This document shows, piece after piece, positions 14,980 through 22,281 of a stretch of 39,350 nucleotides of DNA. Below the pieces are notes generated by a model. The model was not told the DNA's origin. It was given only the letters and a program-made list of their open reading frames with translations, and made no database searches. This DNA comes from JBIOUF01 sp044866695 (GTDB taxonomy: Bacteria; Actinomycetota; Actinomycetes; Propionibacteriales; Nocardioidaceae): NCBI GenBank assembly GCA_044866695.1, contig JBIOUF010000162.1, forward strand, positions 1 to 39,350, read 5' to 3'. The position numbers were made by a program, and so were the translations under genes. The number at the start of each line of letters is the position of its first letter. The stretch's first letter is position 1.

Positions 14980-15353
14980 GAGTGGGCGGAGGTGACGGTC
15001 TCGGGGAGGTCGATGAGCGGGCAGTCCCGCCACAGCCGCTCCAAGGCGTAGAAGGACCGCTCCTCCTCGTGCTGCACGTGCACGACGATGTCGGAGTAGT
15101 CCAGCAGCACCCAGCGCCCCTCCCGCTCGCCCTCGCGGCGCAGCGGCCGGGCGCCGATGCCGCGCAGGCGCTCCTCGATCTCGTCGACGATGGCCTTCAC
15201 CTGGCGGTCGCTGGGTGCCGAGCAGAGCAGGAACGCGTCGGTGATCACCAGCTGCTCGCTGACGTCGAAGGCGACGATGTCGTCGGAGAGCTTGTCCGAG
15301 GCGGCCTGTGCGGCGGTCCGGACCAGCTCCAGCGCTCGTTCGGTGGCGGTCAA
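14976..15353 (-). CDS. rsfS: Ribosome silencing factor RsfS
   Basis: 125 residues. It binds ribosomal protein uL14 on the large subunit and blocks joining with the small subunit, damping translation in poor nutrient conditions. Family features include AAQAASDKLSDDIVAFDVSEQLVITDAFLLCSA near the N-terminus and GRWVLLDYSDIVVHVQHEEERSFYALERLW in the second half. The ATG overlaps the nadD stop (ATGA), and the stop overlaps the phosphatase start. The nadD-rsfS pairing is conserved in many bacteria. Confidence 0.95.
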   Translation of the reverse strand: MTATERALELVRTAAQAASDKLSDDIVAFDVSEQLVITDAFLLCSAPSDRQVKAIVDEIEERLRGIGARPLRREGEREGRWVLLDYSDIVVHVQHEEERSFYALERLWRDCPLIDLPETVTSAHS

Positions 15354-15976
15354 CGTGGCAGTCCTTCGTAGAGGTCGTGCTTGGCGATGTACTGGACGAC
15401 GCCGTCGGGCACCAGGTACCAGACCGGCTCACCCTTCGCGGTGCGCTCCCGGCACTCGGTGGAGGAGATGGCCAGCGCCGGGATCTCCACGATCGTCACC
15501 CGGTCGGTCGGCATGCCGGTCAGCGTCGAGGGCGCCATGGCGTAGCCGGGCCGGGTGCAGCCCACGAAGTGGGCCAGCTCGAACAGCCGCTCGGCGTCCC
15601 GCCAGGCCAGGATGTCGGTGAGCGCGTCGGCGCCGGTGATGAAGTACAGGTCGGAGTCGGGATCCATGGTGTGCAGGTCGCTGAGCGTGTCGATGGTGTA
15701 CGTCGGACCGCTCCGGTCGATGTCGACCCGGGAGACGGTGAACCGCGGGTTGGACGCCGTCGCGATGACCGTCATGAGATAGCGGTCCTCGGCCGCCGAC
15801 ACCACCCGGTGCGCCTTCTGGTACGGCTGCCCGGTCGGCACGAAGACCACCTCGTCGAGGGCGAACCACGCCTGCACCTCGCTGGCGGCCACCAGGTGAC
15901 CGTGGTGGATCGGGTCGAAGGTCCCACCCATCACACCCAGTCGCCGGCGCCCGGACGCAGACAGGGGCTTGACCAC
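15350..15976 (-). CDS. nadD: Nicotinate-nucleotide adenylyltransferase
   Basis: 208 residues. It joins nicotinate mononucleotide and ATP to form deamido-NAD in NAD synthesis. The nucleotidyltransferase motif GGTFDPIHHGH is at residues 17-27, and the C-terminal ISSTECR is the family's second ATP-site signature. YFITGADALTDILAW lies between. The GTG start directly follows the stop of the small upstream gene (TGAGTG). A slightly later start near the GVMGG motif is possible. The operon partners are rsfS and the histidine phosphatase gene. Confidence 0.95.
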   Translation of the reverse strand: MVKPLSASGRRRLGVMGGTFDPIHHGHLVAASEVQAWFALDEVVFVPTGQPYQKAHRVVSAAEDRYLMTVIATASNPRFTVSRVDIDRSGPTYTIDTLSDLHTMDPDSDLYFITGADALTDILAWRDAERLFELAHFVGCTRPGYAMAPSTLTGMPTDRVTIVEIPALAISSTECRERTAKGEPVWYLVPDGVVQYIAKHDLYEGLPR

Positions 15977-16129
15977 TCAGGTGTGGTCCCTGCCGCCGCC
16001 GAACGCGACGACGCCCAGCAGAAGGGCCAGCAGCAGCACGAAGGTGCCGGCGCCCACCAGCCACGGGCTCACGCCCTCGGACTCGTGCGCGGCCTCGGCG
16101 GCCAGCGGCACCAGCGTCACGATCGCCAT
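15977..16129 (-). CDS. Small single-span membrane protein upstream of nadD
   Basis: 50 residues: MAIVTLVPLAAEAAHESEGV, then SPWLVGAGTFVLLLALLLGVV as one membrane span, then AFGGGRDHT. A short outside segment, a span and a basic tail suggest a type I orientation with the C-terminus in the cytoplasm. I recall similar unnamed small proteins upstream of nadD in related genomes. The ATG lies exactly 7 bases after TAGGGT, so the gene opens a leaderless operon with nadD, rsfS and the phosphatase gene. An in-frame GTG three codons upstream would lie before the expected transcription start. Confidence 0.75.
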   Translation of the reverse strand: MAIVTLVPLAAEAAHESEGVSPWLVGAGTFVLLLALLLGVVAFGGGRDHT

Positions 16130-16136
16130 GGCCGAC

Positions 16137-16142
16137 ACCCTA
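16137..16142 (-). promoter_or_regulatory. -10 box of the nadD operon (leaderless)
   Basis: TAGGGT, 7 bases before the ATG of the 50-residue membrane protein. It overlaps the stop codon of the phosphatidyltransferase gene. Confidence 0.6.
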
Positions 16143-16754
16143 CCGTGCAGGCACCGGCAGCCCGATGCGCGCCAGGCGCACCAGGGAGGCGCACTTCAGC
16201 GTCAGCAGCGCCAGCGCGACGGCCACGCCGAGCCACACCTGCCCGGTGACCACCAGCATCAGCGCGAACAGGCTGGAGTTGACCGCCTTGGCGGGCTTCG
16301 ACCAGTTCCATAGCCACAGCCGTCGGTCCACGACGAAGAAGTAGTTCGGGCTGCGGATCGGCCAGGCCAGGAACGCGATAGACAAGAAGCAGTCCACGAC
16401 CATGAACTCGGCCAGGTAGAGCAGCACGGCCGGTGCCAGCTCCGGGCTCAGCCACATCAGGCCGACGTAGAAGGCCGCGGCGCAGAACCGGTCGCACAGG
16501 ATGTCCAGGACGGCCCCGATCCGGGTCTCGCAGCCGCGGACCCTGGCGACGTACCCGTCCAGCGAGTCACCCACCCAGTAGACCGCCAGCGACGCCAGCA
16601 GCAGCGCCAGGCTCTGCTCGTGTGCGGCGACCCCGGCGACGGCGACCGCGAGGACGGTGCGGACGAAGGTGATGACCGTGGCGGAGGTGCCGACCCGCTC
16701 GGTGTCCGGGTCGGCCCAGACGTCGAGGGCCGCCGGCTCAGCGAGTGTGGCCAT
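16140..16754 (-). CDS. CDP-alcohol phosphatidyltransferase family membrane protein
   Basis: 204 residues with about six membrane spans. The complete CDP-alcohol phosphatidyltransferase motif is present: DSLDGYVAR, eight residues, G, three residues, D, three residues, D (ending ...GAVLDILCD). The family transfers a phosphatidyl group from CDP-diacylglycerol to an alcohol such as glycerol phosphate, inositol phosphate or serine. The acceptor cannot be read from this sequence. The ATG overlaps the end of proA by 17 bases, so the two are probably co-transcribed although their functions are unrelated. Confidence 0.85.
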   Translation of the reverse strand: MATLAEPAALDVWADPDTERVGTSATVITFVRTVLAVAVAGVAAHEQSLALLLASLAVYWVGDSLDGYVARVRGCETRIGAVLDILCDRFCAAAFYVGLMWLSPELAPAVLLYLAEFMVVDCFLSIAFLAWPIRSPNYFFVVDRRLWLWNWSKPAKAVNSSLFALMLVVTGQVWLGVAVALALLTLKCASLVRLARIGLPVPAR

Positions 16755-17988
16755 CGCCGGTGACCACGTACTTGGTCGAGGTCATCTCCGGGAGCCCCAT
16801 GGGACCTCGGGCGTGCAGCTTCTGGGTGGAGATCCCGATCTCGGCTCCGAACCCGAACTCGCCTCCGTCGGTGAACCGGGTGCTCGCGTTGACGATCACC
16901 GCCGCGGAGTCGACCGCGGCGGCGAACCTGCGGGCAGAGGCGAGGTCGCGGGTGAGGATCGCCTCGGTGTGGCCGGAGGAGAACCGCCGGATGTGGTCAA
17001 CGGCGGCGTCGAGGGAGGGTACGACGGCCGCGGCGATGTCGAGGGAGAGGTACTCGGCCGCGTAGTCCTCGTCGGTCGCGGCCACCACCCCCTCGACCAC
17101 GGCGAACGCCTCGTCGCCGTGCACGGTGACCCCGGCGTCCTGCAGCGCCGCGACGACGCGGGGCACGAACTCGAAGGCGACGTCGGCGTGCACGAGCAGC
17201 GACTCCGCGGCGTTGCAGACCGACGGCCGCTGGGTCTTGGCGTTGAGCACGATGCGCACGGCGGCGTCGAGGTCTGCCGACGCGTCGACGTACACGTGGC
17301 AGTTGCCCGTGCCCGTCTCGATGACCGGCACGGTGGACTCCTCCACGACGGAGCGGATCAGCCCGGCGCCGCCGCGGGGGACCAGCAGGTCGACCAGGCC
17401 GCGCGCGCGCATCAGCGCCTTGGCCGCCTCGTGGCCCTCCCCCGGCACCAGCGAGACGACGTCCTCGGGAAGGCCGGCGTCGGCCGCGGCACGACGGAGC
17501 ACGGCGACGATCGCGGCGTTGGACCGGCGGGCGCTGCCCGAGCCGCGCAGCAGCACGGCGTTGCCGCTCTTCAGGCAGATGCCGGCGGCGTCGGCGGTCA
17601 CGTTGGGCCGGGCCTCGTAGATGATGCCGACCACGCCGAACGGCACCCTGACCTGGCGCAGCTCCAGGCCGTTGGCAAGGGTGGACCCGCGGAGCACCTC
17701 GCCGACCGGGTCGGGCAGGTCGGCCACGTCGCGCAGACCGCCCGCCATCTGGCCGACCCGGTCGCGGTCCAACCGGAGCCGGTCGACCAGCGCCGGCGAC
17801 GTACCGGACGCCTCGGCGGCGGCCACGTCCTCGGCGTTGGCGGCCAGGACCTCCTCGGCATGCTCCTCGAGCGCGTCGGCCATCCGTCGCAGCGCCGCGT
17901 CCTTCACCGCCCTGGTGGCCACGGCCAGCTCCCGCGCGGCGACGCGCGCCGCCCGGGCCGCCGTCTCGACCTGGTCCGTGGTACCCAC
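16738..17988 (-). CDS. proA: Gamma-glutamyl phosphate reductase
   Basis: 416 residues, the normal ProA length. It reduces gamma-glutamyl phosphate with NADPH to glutamate semialdehyde, the second step of proline synthesis. The catalytic cysteine is in LNAKTQRPSVCNAAESLLVH, and FGVVGIIYEARPNVTADAAGICLKSGNAVLLRG and the terminal FGAEIGISTQKLHARGPMGLPEMTSTKY are family hallmarks. The GTG lies 7 bases after TACTCT, which decides the start and makes the mRNA leaderless. It is separated from proB by a small conserved gene. Confidence 0.96.
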   Translation of the reverse strand: MGTTDQVETAARAARVAARELAVATRAVKDAALRRMADALEEHAEEVLAANAEDVAAAEASGTSPALVDRLRLDRDRVGQMAGGLRDVADLPDPVGEVLRGSTLANGLELRQVRVPFGVVGIIYEARPNVTADAAGICLKSGNAVLLRGSGSARRSNAAIVAVLRRAAADAGLPEDVVSLVPGEGHEAAKALMRARGLVDLLVPRGGAGLIRSVVEESTVPVIETGTGNCHVYVDASADLDAAVRIVLNAKTQRPSVCNAAESLLVHADVAFEFVPRVVAALQDAGVTVHGDEAFAVVEGVVAATDEDYAAEYLSLDIAAAVVPSLDAAVDHIRRFSSGHTEAILTRDLASARRFAAAVDSAAVIVNASTRFTDGGEFGFGAEIGISTQKLHARGPMGLPEMTSTKYVVTGDGHTR

Positions 17989-17995
17989 GTAGACC

Positions 17996-18001
17996 AGAGT
18001 A
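17996..18001 (-). promoter_or_regulatory. -10 box of proA (leaderless)
   Basis: TACTCT exactly 7 bases before the proA GTG. proA may therefore be expressed apart from proB. Confidence 0.55.
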
Positions 18002-18070
18002 CGGGCGCCGCACCGCAACCGCTGGTTCGAGCACCGGCGGGCGTCGGAGCGGGCGGTGGACGGGGAGGGA

Positions 18071-18418
18071 TCAGTACGGGAACGGGGTGACCGCACGGAG
18101 GCCCCCGCGGGGGTCGTAGCCGCCGGGGCCGGTGTAGAAGGTGCGTTCGAGGACCTCCAGGCCGACCACCTCCCACTGCGGCAGGCCGGCGGTGGACCGG
18201 TGCTCGTTCCAGACCCGCAGGGCCAGCGAGGAGGCGTCGAGCAGCGACTCGGCCTCCTCCCAGTACTCCACGACGGCGCGGTCCCCCGCGAAGCGGACGG
18301 ACTGGAGGAACGGGCGCTGGGCGCTGAGCCGCTGCAGGGCGCCACGCACCAGGAGCGGCTCCACCGGGTCACCGGCCAGAGTCAGCGCAACGTGCCACAG
18401 CCGGACGTCGTCGACCAC
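18071..18418 (-). CDS. Conserved hypothetical protein between proB and proA
   Basis: 115 residues from a GTG start behind GAAGAGG (VVDDVRLWHVALTLAGDPVE...). It contains VRGALQRLSAQRPFLQSVRFAGDRAVVEYWEEAESLLDASSLALRVWNEHR, an alpha/beta pattern with no signal peptide or membrane span, and ends in a Gly/Pro-rich tail. I recall similar actinobacterial proteins of unknown function. The frame continues upstream without a better start. It sits between proB and proA on the same strand, but nothing in the sequence ties it to proline synthesis. Confidence 0.65.
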   Translation of the reverse strand: MVDDVRLWHVALTLAGDPVEPLLVRGALQRLSAQRPFLQSVRFAGDRAVVEYWEEAESLLDASSLALRVWNEHRSTAGLPQWEVVGLEVLERTFYTGPGGYDPRGGLRAVTPFPY

Positions 18419-18536
18419 ACGCGCCTCTTCCCCGTAGCGGACCTCCGTGCCCGTCCAGTGTGACGGCCCCGGTCGTCCCGCCGCTGGCTTTCCACCGGAT
18501 CCACCGTGGCGGCGCCGCCTGTGGTCGCGGAGCCGG

Positions 18537-19658
18537 TCACCGAGGGAGCAGGACCAGGTCGTCGCGGTGCACGACCTCACGCTCGTACGACGACCCGAGC
18601 TCGCGGGCCAGCTCGCGGGTCGACCGGCCCAGCAGGCGGGGCAGCTCCTCGGAGTCGTAGTTGACCAGGCCCCGTGCCACGGCGAGGCCCGAGGGGCCGA
18701 CCAGGTCCACGGGGTCCCCGGCGGCGAACCTGCCCTGCACGGCGGTGACCCCCGCCGGCAGCAGCGACGCCCGCCGCTCCACGACCGCGCGCACCGCCCC
18801 CTCGTCCAGCACCAACCGGCCCTTCCCTTCGGTGGCATGGGCCAGCCAGAGCAGCCGCGTGGGCCGGCGCCGGCCAGTCGGATGGAACACGGTCCCGACC
18901 GGGTCGCCGACCAGCGCACGCCCGGCCAGCGCGCCGCTGGTGAGCACGACGGGGATGCCGGCCGCGGTCGCGATCCGGGCGGCCTCCACCTTGGTCTGCA
19001 TCCCCCCGGTCCCGACGCCGGCGGCGCCGACCCGGCCCGCCTGCACGCCGGCAAGGTCGCGCTCACCGTGGACGTCGGCGAGCAGGGTGGCGCCGCCGCG
19101 GGCCGGGTTGCCGTCGTAGAGCCCCTCGACGTCGCTGAGCAGGACCAGCAGGTCGGCGTGCACGAGGTGGGCCACCAGGGCCGCCAGGCGGTCGTTGTCG
19201 CCGAACCGGATCTTGGTCGTCGCCACCGTGTCGTTCTCGTTGACGATCGGCAGCACGCCCATCTCGAGCAGCCGGGCGAACGTCCGGTAGGCGTTCCGGT
19301 GGTGGCTGCGCCGGGTCACGTCCTCGACGGTGAGCAGCACCTGCCCGACCGTCACGCCGTGCCTGGCCAGCTCCTCGGTGTAGCGGTGCATCAGCAGCCC
19401 CTGGCCCACCGAGGCCGCTGCCTGCTGGGTGGCCAGGTCGCGCGGCCGCCTGGGCAGCCGGAGCGGAGCCAGCCCGGCGGCGATGGCGCCGCTGGAGACC
19501 AGGACCACCTCGGCGCCGCGGGCCCGCACCGCGGCCAGGGCGTCGACCAGGTCCCCGAGCCGGTCGGGGTCGAGGCCGCCCTCGGCGGTGGTGAGGCAGG
19601 AGGACCCCACCTTGACCACCACCCGGTTCGCGTGCGCCACCCGGGGGCGGGCGCTCAC
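18537..19658 (-). CDS. proB: Glutamate 5-kinase with PUA domain
   Basis: 373 residues. It phosphorylates glutamate in the first and feedback-regulated step of proline synthesis. The amino-acid kinase domain opens NRVVVKVGSSCLTT and includes LVSSGAIAAG, VNENDTVATTKIRFGDND and GTGGMQTKVEAA. A PUA domain occupies roughly residues 285-365 (GRLVLDEGAVRAVVERRASLLPAGVTAV...), as in E. coli ProB. The GTG overlaps the obgE stop (GTGA), so proB is translated together with obgE, a common actinobacterial order. Confidence 0.96.
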   Translation of the reverse strand: MSARPRVAHANRVVVKVGSSCLTTAEGGLDPDRLGDLVDALAAVRARGAEVVLVSSGAIAAGLAPLRLPRRPRDLATQQAAASVGQGLLMHRYTEELARHGVTVGQVLLTVEDVTRRSHHRNAYRTFARLLEMGVLPIVNENDTVATTKIRFGDNDRLAALVAHLVHADLLVLLSDVEGLYDGNPARGGATLLADVHGERDLAGVQAGRVGAAGVGTGGMQTKVEAARIATAAGIPVVLTSGALAGRALVGDPVGTVFHPTGRRRPTRLLWLAHATEGKGRLVLDEGAVRAVVERRASLLPAGVTAVQGRFAAGDPVDLVGPSGLAVARGLVNYDSEELPRLLGRSTRELARELGSSYEREVVHRDDLVLLPR

Positions 19659-21184
19659 CGGTCGGCTCCCGGGTCGGCCCCCGGGTCGTGGTCGGTACCG
19701 GGTCCGGTCGCGCCGGAGTCCACCCGCCGGGCGACGTCGGCGCGGGCCTCGTGGCCGGCCCGGCGGGCGTACCCCTCGTCGATGGCCCGGCGCCGCCGCG
19801 CGGCCGGGCGGTCCCGGTCGAACCGGTCGTCCTCACCCCGGGGGGAGCCGAGCGCGGACCCGAGCGCCGCGACCCCGGCGTCGACGCTGGGCCGGAAGTC
19901 GAAGACGACGGCGTCGTCGGGAGGGCCGATCAGCACCGCGTCGCCCTCCTCGGCGCCGGCCTCGCGGAGCCGGTCCTCCACACCGAGCCGGTTGAGCCGG
20001 TCGGCGAGGAACCCGACCGCCTCGTCGTTGGCGAAGTCGGTCTGCCGCACCCAGCGCTCCGGCTTCTCCCCGCGCACCTGCCAGCCGTCCGGCGTACGGG
20101 CGACGGCGATCTCCGGGCCGCCCTCGGCGCCCGCCGGGCGGATCACGATGCGGGTCGGCGCCGGCGTCGGGCGCGAGGCCCGGGCCTGCACCACCACGGC
20201 GGCCATCGCGAAGGCCAGCTCGCGCAGGCCTTCGTGGGTCGCGGCGGACACGGGCACGGCGGTGAGCCCTCGAGCGCGGACGTCGTCGAGCACGAGGTCG
20301 GCGAGCACCCGGCCGTCGGGCACGTCCACCTTGTTCAGGGCGACCAGCCGGGGCCGGTCGTCCAGCCCGCCGTGGCCGGCCAGCTCCCGCTCGACCACGT
20401 CGATGTCGCCCAGCGGGTCGCGGCCGGGCTCCATCGTGGCGAGGTCGACGACGTGGACCAGCGCGGCACACCGCTCGACGTGCCGAAGGAACTCGTGGCC
20501 CAGCCCGCGGCCCAGCGAGGCGCCCTCGACCAGCCCCGGGACGTCGGCGACGGTGAACGTCACGTCGCCGGCGGTGACCACGCCGAGGTTCGGGACCAGC
20601 GTGGTGAAGGGGTAGTCGGCGATCTTGGGCCGGGCCCGGCTCAGCGCGGCGACCAGGCTGGACTTGCCCGAGCTGGGAAAGCCCACCAGCCCCACGTCGG
20701 CGACCACCTTGAGCTCCAGCCGGACGGTGCGCTCCTCGCCCGGCTCCCCGAGCAGGGCGAACCCGGGCGCCTTGCGGCGGGCGCTCGCCAGCGCGGCGTT
20801 GCCCAGGCCGCCCCGGCCGCCGCGCGCCACCACCAGCTCGGTGCCGGCGCCCACCAGGTCGGCGAGCAGGCCGCCGTCCTGGTCGGTGACCACGGTCCCG
20901 TCCGGTACGGCGAGCACCAGGTCGGCGCCGCGCGGCCCGTTGCGGTGACCGCCCGCGCCCTGGCCACCTCGGGTCGCCTTCCAGAACGGCCGGTGGTGGT
21001 AGTCCACGAGCGTGGTCACGTCGGGGTCGACGCGCAGGACCACGCTTCCGCCGGGACCGCCGTTCCCGCCGTCGGGGCCACCCAGCGGCTTGAACTTCTC
21101 GCGGTGGACGCTGGCGACGCCGTTGCCGCCGCGGCCGGCGGCCACGTGCAGCACCACCTGGTCCACGAACGTCGGGACGGCCAC
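19655..21184 (-). CDS. obgE: GTPase ObgE/CgtA
   Basis: 509 residues. Essential ribosome-assembly and stress-linked GTPase that acts on the 50S subunit. The glycine-rich OBG domain comes first (PTFVDQVVLHVAAGRGGNGVASVHREKF, LGGPDGGNGGPGG). The G domain has the P-loop GFPSSGKS near residue 168, DVPGLVEGA near 216 and NKVD near 281. An OCT domain follows (VRGEKPERWVRQTDFANDEAVGFLADRLNRLG), then a long charged tail of about 80 residues. GTG is chosen because AGAGGAG lies 8 bases upstream. The spacer to rpmA holds a strong hairpin. Confidence 0.96.
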   Translation of the reverse strand: MAVPTFVDQVVLHVAAGRGGNGVASVHREKFKPLGGPDGGNGGPGGSVVLRVDPDVTTLVDYHHRPFWKATRGGQGAGGHRNGPRGADLVLAVPDGTVVTDQDGGLLADLVGAGTELVVARGGRGGLGNAALASARRKAPGFALLGEPGEERTVRLELKVVADVGLVGFPSSGKSSLVAALSRARPKIADYPFTTLVPNLGVVTAGDVTFTVADVPGLVEGASLGRGLGHEFLRHVERCAALVHVVDLATMEPGRDPLGDIDVVERELAGHGGLDDRPRLVALNKVDVPDGRVLADLVLDDVRARGLTAVPVSAATHEGLRELAFAMAAVVVQARASRPTPAPTRIVIRPAGAEGGPEIAVARTPDGWQVRGEKPERWVRQTDFANDEAVGFLADRLNRLGVEDRLREAGAEEGDAVLIGPPDDAVVFDFRPSVDAGVAALGSALGSPRGEDDRFDRDRPAARRRRAIDEGYARRAGHEARADVARRVDSGATGPGTDHDPGADPGADR

Positions 21185-21276
21185 CGCACTGCTCCTCTCG
21201 GCTCCTCGCAGGTCCTCACCACGCCGGCGGCGTCCATCGACCGGCCGGCCACGGGGCAGACGCCTCGAACCCGGCA

Positions 21277-21325
21277 CGACAGGAGGGGCGTCCCGCAGCC
21301 GCGCGGCGGGACGCCCCTCCTGTCG
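21277..21325. terminator. Perfect 20-bp-stem hairpin between rpmA and obgE
   Basis: Bases 21277-21296 and 21306-21325 are perfectly complementary around a 9-base loop. No T tract follows on either strand, so this is not a standard intrinsic terminator. On the minus strand it lies in the mRNA between rpmA and obgE. It may cause partial termination, or protect or process the ribosomal-protein mRNA and lower obgE expression. Confidence 0.6.
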
Positions 21326-21345
21326 AGCTCTCGGGTCCGGCCGGG

Positions 21346-21600
21346 CTACTCCGCCGGGACGACGTTGACCACGCGACGACCGCGCTTGGTGCCGAACTGC
21401 ACGGCGCCGCCGACCAGCGCGAACAGGGTGTCGTCGCTACCGCGGCCGACGCCGGACCCGGGGTGGAAGTGCGTGCCCCGCTGGCGCACCAGGATCTCAC
21501 CGGCGTTGACCCTCTGGCCGCCGTAGCGCTTCACGCCGAGCCGCTGGGCGTTGGAGTCGCGGCCGTTCTTGGTGGACGCCGCGCCCTTCTTGTGTGCCAT
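21346..21600 (-). CDS. rpmA: 50S ribosomal protein L27 (bL27)
   Basis: 84 residues beginning MAHKKGAASTKNGRDSNAQR, the canonical L27 N-terminus that reaches the peptidyl transferase centre. It continues LGVKRYGGQRVNAGEILVRQRGTHFHPG. There is no cleavable N-terminal extension of the Firmicutes type. It lies downstream of rplU in the usual order, here separated by a spacer made partly of 13-bp repeats. Confidence 0.98.
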   Translation of the reverse strand: MAHKKGAASTKNGRDSNAQRLGVKRYGGQRVNAGEILVRQRGTHFHPGSGVGRGSDDTLFALVGGAVQFGTKRGRRVVNVVPAE

Positions 21601-21622
21601 GTCGTTCCCTCTGCTGGGTCTC

Positions 21623-21687
21623 GGTGCTGGTTCCCGGTGCTGGTTCCCGGTGCTGGTTCCCAGTGCTGGTTCCCGGTGCTGGTTCGT
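21623..21687. repeat. 13-bp tandem repeat in the rplU-rpmA spacer
   Basis: Five consecutive 13-base units based on GGTGCTGGTTCCC, the first three identical, the fourth with one change and the fifth with two, fill half of the spacer between rplU and rpmA. On the coding strand the unit reads GGGAACCAGCACC. Copy number may vary between strains. Confidence 0.9.
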
Positions 21688-21736
21688 GGTGCTCGCCGAC
21701 GCCTGGTGGTGCGCCGGCCGGTCGTGCCGGGCCAGG

Positions 21737-22048
21737 TCAGCTGGCGGAGATCCCCGTGACCTTCACCTGGGTGTAGTGCTGCCGGTGGCCCTGCCGCTTG
21801 CGGTAGCCGGTCTTGTTCTTGAACTTCAAGATCGTGATCTTGGGGCCCTTCGTCGCCCCGACGACCTCGGCGGTCACCGACGCGTCGGCCAGGGCGCCCG
21901 CGCCGGCGGTGACGTCCGGCCCGTCGACGAGCAGGACGACGGGCAGGGAGACCGAGTCGCCGACCTCGCCGGCCACCTTGTCGATCTCGATGACGTCGCC
22001 GACCGCGACCTTCTGCTGCCGGGCGCCACTGCGCACGATCGCGTACAC
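21737..22048 (-). CDS. rplU: 50S ribosomal protein L21 (bL21)
   Basis: 103 residues, typical L21 length, opening MYAIVRSGARQQKVAVGDVIEIDK and ending in the RNA-binding KFKNKTGYRKRQGHRQHYTQVKVTGIS. The start is GTG, with GAGGAGAG about 10 bases upstream. It is first of the rplU-rpmA pair and follows rne on the same strand with a 233-base spacer that carries its own promoter. Confidence 0.98.
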   Translation of the reverse strand: MYAIVRSGARQQKVAVGDVIEIDKVAGEVGDSVSLPVVLLVDGPDVTAGAGALADASVTAEVVGATKGPKITILKFKNKTGYRKRQGHRQHYTQVKVTGISAS

Positions 22049-22221
22049 CGCGACTCACTCTCCTCGTCGACCCTGCGGGCCCTTCACGTCGGCTTCTCCT
22101 GCGGGCTTGCCAGTCGTGTGCCGGCACGGGGCTTCCCGGTGATCGCGGAGGTCCGGATCGGGGAGGTCCTCTGGACGGCGCCGTGCGCACGACAACGGGC
22201 GCGCGAGCGCGCCGAAGGAGC

Positions 22222-22227
22222 AGTCTA
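22222..22227 (-). promoter_or_regulatory. -10 box of rplU
   Basis: TAGACT about 175 bases before the rplU GTG, leaving a leader of about 165 bases. The leader is GC-rich and could fold, but I recognise no known ribosomal-protein leader motif in it. Confidence 0.45.
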
Positions 22228-22281
22228 CTCCAACCCACGCCGAGACCGGTCCCACGACCCGGTCGCAGCGACCGTCCCGGC

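Noticed and set aside
22050..22090. Micro-frame GTGAAGGGC... ending just before rplU as a leader peptide
   Set aside because: Ten mixed codons with no ribosome site, no terminator and no repeated codon. It overlaps the rplU ribosome site.
22260..22274. CGGTCGC-A-GCGACCG palindrome after rne as a terminator
   Set aside because: The loop is too small for the full stem and no T tract follows. It is common in this GC content.
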